Positions 1 to 9,594 of a stretch of 44,494 nucleotides of DNA are shown here, one piece after another (position 1 is the first letter of the stretch; the number at the start of each line of letters is the position of its first letter). This DNA comes from an uncultured Rhodospirillales bacterium (GTDB lineage: Bacteria; Pseudomonadota; Alphaproteobacteria; Rhodospirillales; JABHCV01). A program made the position numbers and the translations under genes. The DNA lies in assembly GCA_938092065.1 (NCBI GenBank), contig CALKND010000023.1, forward strand, positions 1 through 44,494, given 5' to 3'. The notes under the pieces are model-generated. The model was given only the letters and a program-made list of their open reading frames with translations. It was not told the origin of the DNA and did no database searches.

Positions 1-1197
<1,197 letters not shown>

Positions 1198-1839
1198 GTG
1201 TTTGAAGAAGATGGTAAAGCTCAGTTGATCTTGGAATTGCGCCAGGGGGGCGTTACTGATCGTCGCGTCATAGATGTAATGGAACGGATCCCGCGTGAAT
1301 TATTTGTTCCCGAAGCTTTGCGTGAACAAGCTTATGAAAACATTGCATTGCCTATTGGTCTACATCAGACGGTTAGTCAGCCCTTGACGGTTGGCTTGAT
1401 GACCCAATCTCTTGACTTGACTGATCGAATGAAAGTACTGGAGATTGGTACAGGTTCTGGTTTTCAATCTTCAGTGCTGTCGCCGCTTTGTCGCAGGTTA
1501 TACACCATTGAGCGCTATAGAGAATTATCTCAAGGAGCCGAGAAACGCTTCGCAGACCTTCGCCTTTCTAATATAACCACACGCGTGGGTGATGGATCGC
1601 TGGGCTGGAGAGAACAAGCTCCGTTTGAGCGCATTATTGTTACCGCCGCTGCACATGACATCCCTCCATTTTTGGTCGAACAATTAAGTATAGGGGGAAT
1701 TATGGTGCTACCTGTGAATGATGGTCGCGACGAAAATGACCAACGCCTGCTTAAGGTTACTAAAACTGAAGAAGGTATAGAAACAGAAGAACTAGGAACC
1801 ACCCGTTTTGTTCCACTTGTTGAAGGGGATGAGCCCTAA
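1198..1839 (+). CDS. pcm: protein-L-isoaspartate O-methyltransferase
   Basis: This enzyme methylates isoaspartyl residues that arise in ageing proteins, using S-adenosylmethionine, and so starts their repair. The 213 residues show the PCMT substrate motif HQTVSQPLTVGLM (about 57-69), the SAM motif I VLEIGTGSGFQSSVL (about 80-94) and the downstream block FERIIVTAAAHDIPP. The start is GTG at 1198, directly after the surE stop, and the homologous N-terminus begins close to this point. It is the third member of the serS-surE-pcm run. About 250 bases without a clear gene separate it from the lipoprotein gene that follows. Confidence 0.96.
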   Translation: MFEEDGKAQLILELRQGGVTDRRVIDVMERIPRELFVPEALREQAYENIALPIGLHQTVSQPLTVGLMTQSLDLTDRMKVLEIGTGSGFQSSVLSPLCRRLYTIERYRELSQGAEKRFADLRLSNITTRVGDGSLGWREQAPFERIIVTAAAHDIPPFLVEQLSIGGIMVLPVNDGRDENDQRLLKVTKTEEGIETEELGTTRFVPLVEGDEP

Positions 1840-2093
1840 TATTATAGAGGCTAGTTAGCTTAGGTCCATTCGATAACACGGATGATACCTTTTATAAGTA
1901 ATTTACTGGTGCGCGAGTATATTTGCTCTAGGGTGCGATTAATGCAAATTGCTCTTGATAACCTCCGCCACTTGGTGTGTGGACTATCGAAATTTTTGGA
2001 TATGCAAATTAAGTGAGAAGTGGGTTGGGCTATTGCCCTTATTTTTATCATGTCAGAGATTGAAGAAAATAGAATTCTTGTTGATAATTAGCG

Positions 2094-3041
2094 ATGATTC
2101 GAATCTTCCCCATAGAGAATGTGCTTTTTTTATGTTTAATGGCGATGTTGCTTGGGGCTTGTGGCTGGGCAGAATGGCCGCCGGGTGATGACAAGCCTCG
2201 TGCATCAAACCGGCCTGAGAGAATAGGCCCTTCCTCACCAGCCTTTGTGAACGTGATGTCTGTCACTGTCGGTAAAGGTGATACTGTGTATGGTCTTTCT
2301 AGACGCCACCGGGTGTCTGCCCGAGCCATTATTGATGCTAATAATCTAAGTGCTCCTTATGTTATTAGTCGTGGTCAGAGTCTTATTTTACCGAGGACAC
2401 GTGACTATGTGGTAAAACGTGGTGATTCTATAAGTAGTATTGCCAGCAAATATAATGAAAATACGTATGCAATTGCCCGCCTGAATGTTTTACGCCCACC
2501 ATATACTATTTACGTTGGTCAAAATCTGTTTCTACCTAATTTGAACCGATCTCGCCCGGTCTCAACATCAACTGCTAAAACCCTTGATACAAAAAACACA
2601 TTGAAAATGGCTAAGGCTTCGAACAAGACAAGAGCCAATTTAGCACCGCCGGCAATTACCGGAAAGGGATTCTTGTGGCCGGTAAAAGGTAAGGTGCTCT
2701 CTTCATATGGAGGCAAGTCTGCAGGTTTGCAAAATGACGGCATTAATATAGAAGCCCCACGTGGAGCCCCCGTCAGGGCAGCTGAAAATGGTGTTGTTGC
2801 CTACTCAGGCAATGAATTACGTGGATTTGGTAATTTATTGTTACTCAAGCACACAGATGGCTGGATTACTGCCTATGCCCATAACGATTCGCTTTTGGTC
2901 AAACGTGGTGACAAAATTAAAAAAGGGCAAACCATTGCAAAGGTTGGCTCAACAGGTAGCGTTCAGAATCCTCAGCTCCACTTTGAACTCCGAAAGGGCA
3001 AGAAAGCCATTGATCCAATCAAGTATTTACCCAAAGTTTAG
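2094..3041 (+). CDS. nlpD: NlpD-like lipoprotein: two LysM domains and a degenerate M23 (LytM) domain
   Basis: The protein starts with a lipoprotein signal (LLGAC, acylated Cys23), so it should be an envelope lipoprotein. Two LysM peptidoglycan-binding modules follow (about residues 57-99 and 104-148), then a linker and a LytM/M23 domain (about 205-312). In active M23 enzymes the zinc ligands begin with HxGxD; here the place reads NDGIN, and the last histidine pair reads LHFEL. These changes match E. coli NlpD, a non-enzymatic activator of the division amidase AmiC. I therefore infer an amidase activator, not a hydrolase. The surE-pcm-nlpD order supports the name. It is convergent with the DUF815 gene, with 3 bases between the stops. 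Confidence 0.93.
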   Translation: MIRIFPIENVLFLCLMAMLLGACGWAEWPPGDDKPRASNRPERIGPSSPAFVNVMSVTVGKGDTVYGLSRRHRVSARAIIDANNLSAPYVISRGQSLILPRTRDYVVKRGDSISSIASKYNENTYAIARLNVLRPPYTIYVGQNLFLPNLNRSRPVSTSTAKTLDTKNTLKMAKASNKTRANLAPPAITGKGFLWPVKGKVLSSYGGKSAGLQNDGINIEAPRGAPVRAAENGVVAYSGNELRGFGNLLLLKHTDGWITAYAHNDSLLVKRGDKIKKGQTIAKVGSTGSVQNPQLHFELRKGKKAIDPIKYLPKV

Positions 3042-3044
3042 TGA

Positions 3045-3899
3045 CTAAAGCTTTTTACCCAGCTGACCGGCTAGATGTTGAATAAATTGCCAGGCGGTGC
3101 GACCGGACCGTGATCCTCGGGTCATTGTCCACTCAGTGGCCTGTGATCTCAGATCCTCTTGTTCTATTTCCAGATCATAATATTTAACGTAACCTTCAAT
3201 CATGGCAAAATACGTTTTCTGGTCGCAATTGTGAAATCCCAGCCACAAACCGAAACGGTCTGAAAGAGAGACTTTTTCCTCAACTGCCTCTGAGGGGCTG
3301 ATAGCACTGGAGCGCTCATTTTCTATCATGGTACGGGGCATCAGGTGACGTCGGTTGGACGTGGCATAAAAAATGACATTATCAGGCCGTCCTTCAATAC
3401 CACCTTCAAGAACTGCCTTTAGGGATTTATAAGTAGAATCCTCACCATCGAATGAAAGATCGTCACAGAACAATACGCAACGCCGTTTTGTTTGACGGAG
3501 AATTGTCAGAAGTTGAGGCAGGGATGGGATTTCCTCACGGTGGATTTCAACTAAAACAAGTGCTGATGAAATTTGCACATTTATGTAGGCGTGAATAGCC
3601 TTAACCAAAGAGCTTTTTCCGGTGCCACGTGCGCCCCATAACAGAGCATTGTTTGCAGGTAGGCCATTTGCAAAGTTCGTGGTGTTTTCAAGCAGAATCA
3701 CACTTTGATGATCAATACCCTTAAGCAAGGAGAGATCTACCCGGTTAACACGTGTTATGGGTTCCAGCAAAGCTCCTTCAGAATGCCAGATAAAAGCATC
3801 GTCAGCCTCTATGTCGTTGCTCGTACTAATTGGAGGGGCTAAACGTTCTAGGGCATCAGCGATGCGTTCTAACAATGGTCTTAGATCATTTTCAGTCAT
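3045..3899 (-). CDS. DUF815-family AAA-type ATPase
   Basis: This is a 284-residue cytoplasmic ATPase of the DUF815 family, whose cellular role is not established. The Walker A loop is GARGTGKSSLVKA (about residues 88-100), the Walker B strand is CVLFCDDLSFD (about 141-151), and ATSNRRHLMPR (about 180-190) looks like the family sensor region. The N-terminus is a short acidic helical stretch, and the ATG at 3899 fits family length. It diverges from yajC across 133 bases and converges with nlpD. In alphaproteobacteria this family commonly sits beside yajC-secDF, so its place here is normal. Confidence 0.92.
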   Translation of the reverse strand: MTENDLRPLLERIADALERLAPPISTSNDIEADDAFIWHSEGALLEPITRVNRVDLSLLKGIDHQSVILLENTTNFANGLPANNALLWGARGTGKSSLVKAIHAYINVQISSALVLVEIHREEIPSLPQLLTILRQTKRRCVLFCDDLSFDGEDSTYKSLKAVLEGGIEGRPDNVIFYATSNRRHLMPRTMIENERSSAISPSEAVEEKVSLSDRFGLWLGFHNCDQKTYFAMIEGYVKYYDLEIEQEDLRSQATEWTMTRGSRSGRTAWQFIQHLAGQLGKKL

Positions 3900-3954
3900 A
3901 GAGGCTTTTTTCTATAAAATTTACCTTCTAGTTCTTAAGACAGGCTGTTAGCAG

Positions 3955-3982
3955 TTGCAAGTCGTGTTAAGGACGTTATAGT
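3955..3982 (+). promoter_or_regulatory. candidate sigma-70 promoter for yajC-secDF
   Basis: TTGCAA (3955-3960) and TATAGT (3977-3982) are separated by 16 bases and lie about 50 bases before the yajC start, in the gap between the divergent DUF815 and yajC genes. Position and spacing are right for a housekeeping promoter, but the prediction rests on the hexamers alone. Confidence 0.4.
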
Positions 3983-4032
3983 CCGTCGTTTGCAAGATTG
4001 CAGGCCATAATTATTTTTTGTTTGGGGGTCCA

Positions 4033-4413
4033 ATGAGTTTTATTTCGCCAGCCTACGCGCAAGCTGCCGGTGGCGCCGGTGCAAGTGGCCTAGAAGCCAT
4101 GTTACCACTGCTATTAATTTTTGTTGTATTTTATTTTTTGTTAATCCGACCTCAGCAGAAAAAAGCAAAAGCACATAAAGCTATGCTGGAAGCCGTGCGT
4201 CGCGGTGATAAGGTAGTAACTGGTGGTGGCATTATAGGCACAGTAAACAAGGTGATAGACGAAAGTGAAATTTCGGTCGAAATCTCTGATGGTGTGAAAG
4301 TTCGTGTTCAACGTGGATTGCTTGCAGCCGTTCTGTCTAAAACCGAGCCGGTGAAAGATGATAAAAAAGATAAAAAAGATAAAAAAGGCGATAAACAAGA
4401 AAATGCTAAGTAA
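4033..4413 (+). CDS. yajC: preprotein translocase subunit YajC
   Basis: YajC is a small inner-membrane partner of SecDF in the Sec holotranslocon. One membrane helix (LLLIFVVFYFLLI) is followed by the family signature RPQQKKAKAHKAML and the conserved RRGDKVVTGGGIIG. I chose the ATG at 4033 because a GGGGGT ribosome site sits at 4024-4029; an in-frame TTG at 4018 would add five residues. The C-terminus is a lysine/aspartate repeat (DKKDKKDKK), low-complexity and probably disordered. It heads the yajC-secD-secF operon, with about 70 bases to secD. Confidence 0.96.
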   Translation: MSFISPAYAQAAGGAGASGLEAMLPLLLIFVVFYFLLIRPQQKKAKAHKAMLEAVRRGDKVVTGGGIIGTVNKVIDESEISVEISDGVKVRVQRGLLAAVLSKTEPVKDDKKDKKDKKGDKQENAK

Positions 4414-4482
4414 ATTTATTTCATTTCTATATTTTAAGGCCTTTTGGGTGAAAAAGGTTAAGGCCATTGGAAGCATCAATTA

Positions 4483-6054
4483 ATGATCTATTTTGCCAGA
4501 TGGAAAATTATGATGATCCTGGGTGTATGTGCCTTAGGTGTGCTTTTTGTGGCCCCTAATTTTCTTAGTATAAAACAGGCAGAAAGCCTACCGTCGTGGC
4601 TGCCACACAAACAGCTAAGCTTGGGGCTTGACCTCCAAGGTGGATCTCACTTATTGCTTGAGGTTAAGGTTGACAGTGTCCTGAAAGAGAGCCTTGAGGC
4701 GCTTATTGACACTATGCGAACTACTCTCAGGAAAGCCCGCATTCGTTATAGTAATCTCGGAATTGATGGTCTTGCTGCCAATGTCACCATTAAGGATATT
4801 GCTGACGAAGAACAAGCTCTTCAACTATTAAAGAGCCTGGATAGTTCGTTAAGTGTCGATTTTTTAGGTAGTGGCAATATCAGACTAGAAATGACGGAGA
4901 AAACAATACGTGATCGCCGGACAGCGGCCATAGAACAGTCAATTGAGATTGTTCGCCGCCGTATTGATGAAACGGGAGTACGTGAGCCAACCATCCAGCG
5001 TCAAGGCCAAGTACGTATTCTGGTGCAACTGCCAGGTATTGATGATCCAGAGAGGGTTAAGCGTCTGCTTGGTAAGACTGCTAAATTAAGTTTTCATCTA
5101 GTTGATGAGCGTCAGGAACCGTCAGTAGCTGGGCGAGTGCCTCCTGGGTCAATCCTTTTGCCCTCCAATGATGAAGTGGGCTCTGACGGGCGTCCGCGCA
5201 TGTATATGCTGAAAAAAAGGGTAATGATTAGTGGCGATACTCTTGCGGACTCTCAAGCAACTTTTCAGGACAATCAGCCGGTTGTCAGTTTCCGTTTTGA
5301 TACCATAGGTGGAAAACGCTTTGGTAAGGCGACAACTGAAAACGTTGGTAAGTTATTTGCTATTGTGCTCGACAATAAAGTCATCAGTGCACCAGTTATC
5401 CGCGAACCCATCTTGGGTGGTAGTGGTGTTATCTCAGGTCGTTTCTCAGTACAGGCGGCGCAGGACTTATCATTGCTTCTGCGTGCTGGTGCCCTTCCTG
5501 CTCCATTAACTATCCTTGAGGAACGCTCTGTTGGGCCAGGTCTTGGTGCAGACTCAATTGCCGCTGGTAAAACTGCATCGATGGTTGGTATGGCCATGGT
5601 GATTGCCTTTATGATAGTTACTTACGGCCGTTTTGGCTTGATGGCTGATGTTGCCTTGATTGCCAATATTATTTTAATTGGCGCAGCCCTATCCTTGTTG
5701 CAGGCTACACTGACATTACCCGGTATTGCAGGTATTGTTCTGACCATTGGTATGGCAGTTGACGCCAACGTCCTTGTCTTTGAGCGTATCCGTGAGGAAA
5801 TGCGAGCAGGACGCACTCCGATTTCGTCTATTGATGCGGGTTATTCGCGTGCTATCACAACCATTATTGATGCCAATGTTACTACACTGATAGCAGCAGT
5901 TTTGCTCTATCAGTTTGGCTCTGGTCCAGTTCGTGGTTTTGCTGTGACACTCGCAATTGGTATCGTTACATCGCTATTTACAGCAATCATGTTAACCCGT
6001 TTGATGGTCGCGACGTGGCTCAAAAAAACGCGTCCTGATTCATTGCCCATATAG
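4483..6054 (+). CDS. secD: protein translocase subunit SecD
   Basis: SecD is an inner-membrane RND-type protein that uses proton motive force to help pull secreted proteins across the membrane. The 523 residues show the N-terminal helix, the P1-domain landmark LGLDLQGGSHLLLEV (about residues 47-61), the RRRIDETGVREPTIQRQG block, and a C-terminal five-helix bundle with GIAGIVLTIGMAVDANVLVFERIREE, the conserved helix-4 region carrying the functional Asp. Length and motifs are normal. It lies between yajC and secF and is almost certainly co-transcribed with both. Confidence 0.97.
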   Translation: MIYFARWKIMMILGVCALGVLFVAPNFLSIKQAESLPSWLPHKQLSLGLDLQGGSHLLLEVKVDSVLKESLEALIDTMRTTLRKARIRYSNLGIDGLAANVTIKDIADEEQALQLLKSLDSSLSVDFLGSGNIRLEMTEKTIRDRRTAAIEQSIEIVRRRIDETGVREPTIQRQGQVRILVQLPGIDDPERVKRLLGKTAKLSFHLVDERQEPSVAGRVPPGSILLPSNDEVGSDGRPRMYMLKKRVMISGDTLADSQATFQDNQPVVSFRFDTIGGKRFGKATTENVGKLFAIVLDNKVISAPVIREPILGGSGVISGRFSVQAAQDLSLLLRAGALPAPLTILEERSVGPGLGADSIAAGKTASMVGMAMVIAFMIVTYGRFGLMADVALIANIILIGAALSLLQATLTLPGIAGIVLTIGMAVDANVLVFERIREEMRAGRTPISSIDAGYSRAITTIIDANVTTLIAAVLLYQFGSGPVRGFAVTLAIGIVTSLFTAIMLTRLMVATWLKKTRPDSLPI

Positions 6055-6063
6055 GAATAGACA

Positions 6064-7002
6064 ATGCGCGGACTTCGCTTGCTTCCCGGAGACATCAATC
6101 TTAGCTTTATTCCGCGTAGGAAAATATTTTTTGTCATTTCTATATTGCTGATGGTCAGTTCCATCAGCCTTTATATGAAAAATGGACTTAACTACGGTAT
6201 TGATTTTAAGGGTGGTATACTGATTGAAATTAAGACCATCGATGGGCCTGCTAATGTTAAGACCATGCGCTCCAACCTGTCTGGCCTTGGAATTGGTGAG
6301 ATCGGTTTGCAAGAGTTTGGGGCACCAAATGAGATTTTGATTCGTATTCAGTCCCAAGAAGGCGGAGAGAAAGCCCAGCAATTGGCTATTGGACAAGTCA
6401 AAAAAGCCTTGGGTAATGGTATTGAATATCGTCGCACAGAATTTGTTGGCCCCAAGATAAGTGACGAGTTATTTTGGAATGGAATTTATGCAGTCAGCGC
6501 TGCTATTGTTGCTATTCTAATTTATGTGTGGTTCCGTTTTGAGTGGCAGTTTGGAATTGGTGCAGTCCTTGCTCTTGTTCACGACGTTATTAGTACTATT
6601 GGTATGTTTGCATTGTTAGGACTGGAATTCAACTTATCAACAGTTGCGGCTATATTAACCATCGCTGGTTATTCAATAAATGATACAGTCGTTGTTTTTG
6701 ATCGAGTGCGTGAAAATTTACGTCGATATAAAACCCTTCCTTTCAGTGAGCTTCTAAACAAGTCCGTCAACGAGACCTTATCACGAACAGTAATAACCAG
6801 TGTGACAACGCTTCTGGCATTGACGGCTTTGTTTGTCCTTGGTGGCGAAGTAATTAGTGACTTTAGCTTTGCCATGATCTGGGGCGTCCTTATTGGCACC
6901 TACTCATCTATTTGCCTGGCTGTGCCGGTACTTTTGTATATGAAGATTGAGCGGCGCTCATCCTCGGGCAATAATGAGGGTGAGGAGGCGGTAGCCGAAT
7001 AG
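6064..7002 (+). CDS. secF: protein translocase subunit SecF
   Basis: SecF forms the membrane complex with SecD. Seen in order are the first helix (about residues 21-38), the family motif GLNYGIDFKGGILIEI, the LRRTEFVGP-equivalent block YRRTEFVGPKISDEL, and the C-terminal helices with VAAILTIAGYSINDTVVVFD, the SecF counterpart of the SecD helix-4 motif. The 312 residues match the family. The ATG at 6064 is 9 bases after the secD stop. The acidic C-terminus lies close to the next reading frame. Confidence 0.97.
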   Translation: MRGLRLLPGDINLSFIPRRKIFFVISILLMVSSISLYMKNGLNYGIDFKGGILIEIKTIDGPANVKTMRSNLSGLGIGEIGLQEFGAPNEILIRIQSQEGGEKAQQLAIGQVKKALGNGIEYRRTEFVGPKISDELFWNGIYAVSAAIVAILIYVWFRFEWQFGIGAVLALVHDVISTIGMFALLGLEFNLSTVAAILTIAGYSINDTVVVFDRVRENLRRYKTLPFSELLNKSVNETLSRTVITSVTTLLALTALFVLGGEVISDFSFAMIWGVLIGTYSSICLAVPVLLYMKIERRSSSGNNEGEEAVAE

Positions 7003-7015
7003 GCGCTGTAAAACC

Positions 7016-7402
7016 ATTTCATTAGATATTACGCCCCAAGTAGCTAATTCTAAAATGCTTCTGCATGGTTATGGAGGTGGTGGCTTTCGTATTTCTGGTG
7101 CTGGACGGCTGGTAGGCTCGCAAATGCTTTTTCCAGAAAAGACTATCCCGTGGAAAGCCAAATCCGTAAAAGATATTAGCATCGATAGTCTAAGGCCCAT
7201 TATTATTGAATCCGATAGGATTAATGTCCTCATTGTAGGTTGTGGAATTGAATTTTTCCCCATCCCGGACTTTCTTCGCGAGGGGCTAAGAAAGCAAGGC
7301 ATTGTCCTTGAGTGGATGGATACTGGGGCAGCTTGTAGGACTTTTAATGTTCTGTTGGTTGAGGAGCGGCCAGTAGCTGCAGCTCTGATCGCTGTTGAAT
7401 AA
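7016..7402 (+). CDS. Mth938-like (DUF498/NDUFAF3-type) protein; start codon uncertain
   Basis: This small soluble protein belongs to the Mth938/NDUFAF3 family, often encoded after secF in alphaproteobacteria; its bacterial role is unclear, while the mitochondrial relative assists complex I assembly. Recognised blocks are GYGGGGFRISGAG, the VLIVGCGIEF strand-turn, EWMDTGAACRTFNVL and the ending RPVAAALIAVE. The first ATG is at 7055, but family members normally carry a preceding DITP segment, and exactly that (SLDITPQ) is encoded in frame before the ATG. The only plausible starts there are rare ATT codons at 7016 or 7028. I extend the gene to 7016 as the likelier protein; 7055 is the conventional choice. 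Confidence 0.8.
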   Translation: MSLDITPQVANSKMLLHGYGGGGFRISGAGRLVGSQMLFPEKTIPWKAKSVKDISIDSLRPIIIESDRINVLIVGCGIEFFPIPDFLREGLRKQGIVLEWMDTGAACRTFNVLLVEERPVAAALIAVE

Positions 7403-7759
7403 AAACTATAGAGCCCAGAGGCGTCACTTTAATTTCGTATACGTCTAGTTCTGATTAATTAGAACCGCTACCATAACTTTTTAACTTTGAACCTAAACTA
7501 TTTTTGCGATTGAGCTTTACCAGCCGCTTATATGCCTGAGTTGCTGGCTGGCTAGTCCAAACTAACAGCAGCCCGGACAATACATAAAATGTTATAAACT
7601 CAATTATTTGTTTTTTCCCATGTACAATTAAAATTTTAGCTAGCTTTAATTTCATGTTTTAGTCAGCAACAAATTGTTTAAGTTCAAGCTTTTTGCAAAA
7701 ATGGGGTATTGTCCTGTACGTTAAAAAATATTTTGCGATGAAATACTGTATATGGCTAT
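7403..7759. other. intergenic stretch, no supported gene
   Basis: A+T-rich sequence between the tail-to-tail Mth938 and FAH-family genes. A 66-codon minus-strand frame (7455-7655) could encode a one-helix protein, but it has no convincing ribosome site and no family I recognise. No terminator hairpin was clear. Confidence 0.5.
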
Positions 7760-8608
7760 TTATTTTTTAAAATTTATCAACTCCTGTCGTTGTTGGCCTA
7801 GGCCTTCGATTCCTACTTCGACAATATCTCCTGCTTTGAGGTAAAGTGGTGGTTTGTAGCCAAGGCCTACGCCAGGTGGAGTACCCGTTGCAATGACGTC
7901 GCCGGGCATCAAGGTCATATAATTACTTAAGTTGGATATAATCTCGGTGACACCGAAGACCATATCTTTGGTATTGCTGCTTTGGCGTCTATCACCGTTA
8001 ACGTCACACCATAGGTTTAGGTTTTGTGGATTGGAAACTTCATCCTTTGTCACCAGCCACGGGCCCAAGGGACCAAATCCATCGAAGCTCTTGCCCTTGA
8101 CCCATTGACCACCATGTTCAAACTGAAATTTGCGTTCAGAGTAATCATTCATCACAGCATAACCGGCCACATGAAACAGGGCATTGGCCTCGCTAACATA
8201 TTTTGCCTTTGAACCAATGATAACAGCCATTTCAACTTCGTAATCAGTGCTTTTGGAAGCTTTTGGCATAACTAATTTATCGTTTGGACCGGCAAGGCAA
8301 CTTACTGCCTTAGAAAAAACTAAAGGTTCAGGTGGCAGCTCAAGTTTTGATTCTGCTGCATGATCAGCATAATTCAAGCCAATGCCGAGTAGCTTTCCAA
8401 CACCACTTACACAGGGGCCAAGGCGAGTGGGACCCTCAATCAGTGGCAAGTCGTTCAAGTTATATTTGGCTAGTTGTTCAAGGCGTAATGGAGCCAGAGT
8501 ATCGGGGCCAATGTCTTGTACTAGATCTGATAGATCTCGAATATGCCCATTGTCATCCATTAGCCCTGGTTTTTCACAGCCGATAGGACCGAAACGCAAC
8601 AACTTCAT
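7760..8608 (-). CDS. fumarylacetoacetate hydrolase (FAH) family protein
   Basis: The protein is a 282-residue member of the FAH superfamily, whose enzymes hydrolyse, decarboxylate or isomerise 2-oxo acid derivatives using a divalent metal. Metal-ligand landmarks are present: DYEVEMAVIIG (about residues 122-132, the paired Glu) and MNDYSERKFQ (about 153-162, the Asp), followed by KGKSFDGFGPLGPWL and GDVIATGTPPGVG near the C-terminus. The complete architecture resembles 2,4-diketo-3-deoxy-fuconate hydrolase and ureidoglycolate-lyase-like members, but substrate cannot be read from sequence. It stands alone, facing secF across an intergenic gap, with its own upstream region at 8609-8926. Confidence 0.92.
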   Translation of the reverse strand: MKLLRFGPIGCEKPGLMDDNGHIRDLSDLVQDIGPDTLAPLRLEQLAKYNLNDLPLIEGPTRLGPCVSGVGKLLGIGLNYADHAAESKLELPPEPLVFSKAVSCLAGPNDKLVMPKASKSTDYEVEMAVIIGSKAKYVSEANALFHVAGYAVMNDYSERKFQFEHGGQWVKGKSFDGFGPLGPWLVTKDEVSNPQNLNLWCDVNGDRRQSSNTKDMVFGVTEIISNLSNYMTLMPGDVIATGTPPGVGLGYKPPLYLKAGDIVEVGIEGLGQQRQELINFKK

Positions 8609-8926
8609 TTAAACCACTCCAAAGTGTATTTTTTTTAGAGCTTTTTCCAGTTTCTGAGAAAAATGAACCTAACATCATTAAGGCATTGATACCAATAATG
8701 GTGTCTTATAGCAAAGAGCTAGGCTCATTGTTTTTTTGAGATCTGCTGTGTATTCATTTCACGTCAAGGTATTGTTTCTTAATATTGGGTGCAAAAGCGC
8801 TTATAAATGTTAATTATTGGTCAAATTTCTTAAGCCACTAGCTGTTCGTGGATTACTTAGTAATTTTTTCTTCAAAAATTACGTGTTATAGTTACGAGAG
8901 AACACAACATAATATTTGAAAATTTA
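8609..8926. promoter_or_regulatory. divergent intergenic region upstream of the vWA/ExbB-type cluster
   Basis: These 318 bases separate the FAH gene (minus) from the first gene of the cluster (plus) and should hold both promoters. A perfect 9-base inverted repeat occurs at 8860-8868/8874-8882, directly upstream of a TATAGT hexamer (8887-8892). It could be an operator or transcript structure; no -35 box of good quality was found. Confidence 0.35.
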
Positions 8927-9571
8927 GTGAAAGAAATGCTGTCTATAAAATCTGTTTCTGGATTAGCTCTGGGCATGATGTCTCAAGTTTTCTTTGCCTA
9001 TGCAGTTGAGGCTCAGTCAATACCAAAGGATGGAAGCGGCGCGGCTCAGCCTGATTTTGTTGATTGTTCAGAAGTCAAAATTAAATATGCTGATGCTGCT
9101 GAGCTAACAAAAGCAGAAAAAATTACCTTAATGGATAAAGAATTATTCCGTTCATTAAGTAAATTTGACGACTGCAAGATATCACAAACGAATTTAAGTA
9201 GTTCTGGTGGCAACACTAGTTCAGAAGGATTTGGACAAAATGCTCGTGGCGGGTCGGTTGCTTCATCAGACATGTCCGGTACAGAGAGCCCAATAACCCA
9301 AGCCGAATCAAGCAATGTTGAAGGTGATGTAATAAATAAAGCTTCATCCGTTTCTATGAGGGGGGCTAACCAAGATGTTAATGAGTCACAACCAAAGTTA
9401 CCGCAATCTGCAGACAATGGCAAGATTCCGGAGGACTTGATCGATGCGGATAATGATAGCGTACTCCAAGCTCAAATTCGGCAAGCAGCTATCAATGAAA
9501 AAGATTCACAGGTTAGAGCCAGGCTATGGAATGAATATAGGAAGTATAAAGGTAAGGCACAGGTTGAATAA
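8927..9571 (+). CDS. secreted protein of unknown function, first gene of the vWA/ExbB-type cluster
   Basis: I do not recognise a family. The N-terminus is a signal peptide with predicted cleavage after AYAVEA, so the product should be periplasmic. Two cysteines, in VDCSEVKIKY and FDDCKISQ, could form a disulphide. The central third (about residues 85-170) is Ser/Asn/Gly-rich and likely disordered, and the C-terminus is a charged helix (QAAINEKDSQVRARLWNEYR). The start is GTG at 8927 or ATG at 8936; GTG gives the longer basic n-region. A lipoprotein gene follows 23 bases later in the same direction, so it likely belongs to the same transcript. Confidence 0.75.
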   Translation: MKEMLSIKSVSGLALGMMSQVFFAYAVEAQSIPKDGSGAAQPDFVDCSEVKIKYADAAELTKAEKITLMDKELFRSLSKFDDCKISQTNLSSSGGNTSSEGFGQNARGGSVASSDMSGTESPITQAESSNVEGDVINKASSVSMRGANQDVNESQPKLPQSADNGKIPEDLIDADNDSVLQAQIRQAAINEKDSQVRARLWNEYRKYKGKAQVE

Positions 9572-9594
9572 CTGTGTAAAATAGGTAAGCACAC

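Noticed and set aside
2094-3041. Active zinc endopeptidase of the M23 family
   Set aside because: The first His and Asp ligands are replaced (NDGIN), as in non-enzymatic NlpD.
7455-7655. 66-codon minus-strand ORF with one hydrophobic stretch
   Set aside because: No ribosome site and no recognisable family, in an A+T-rich gap where chance frames of this length are common.
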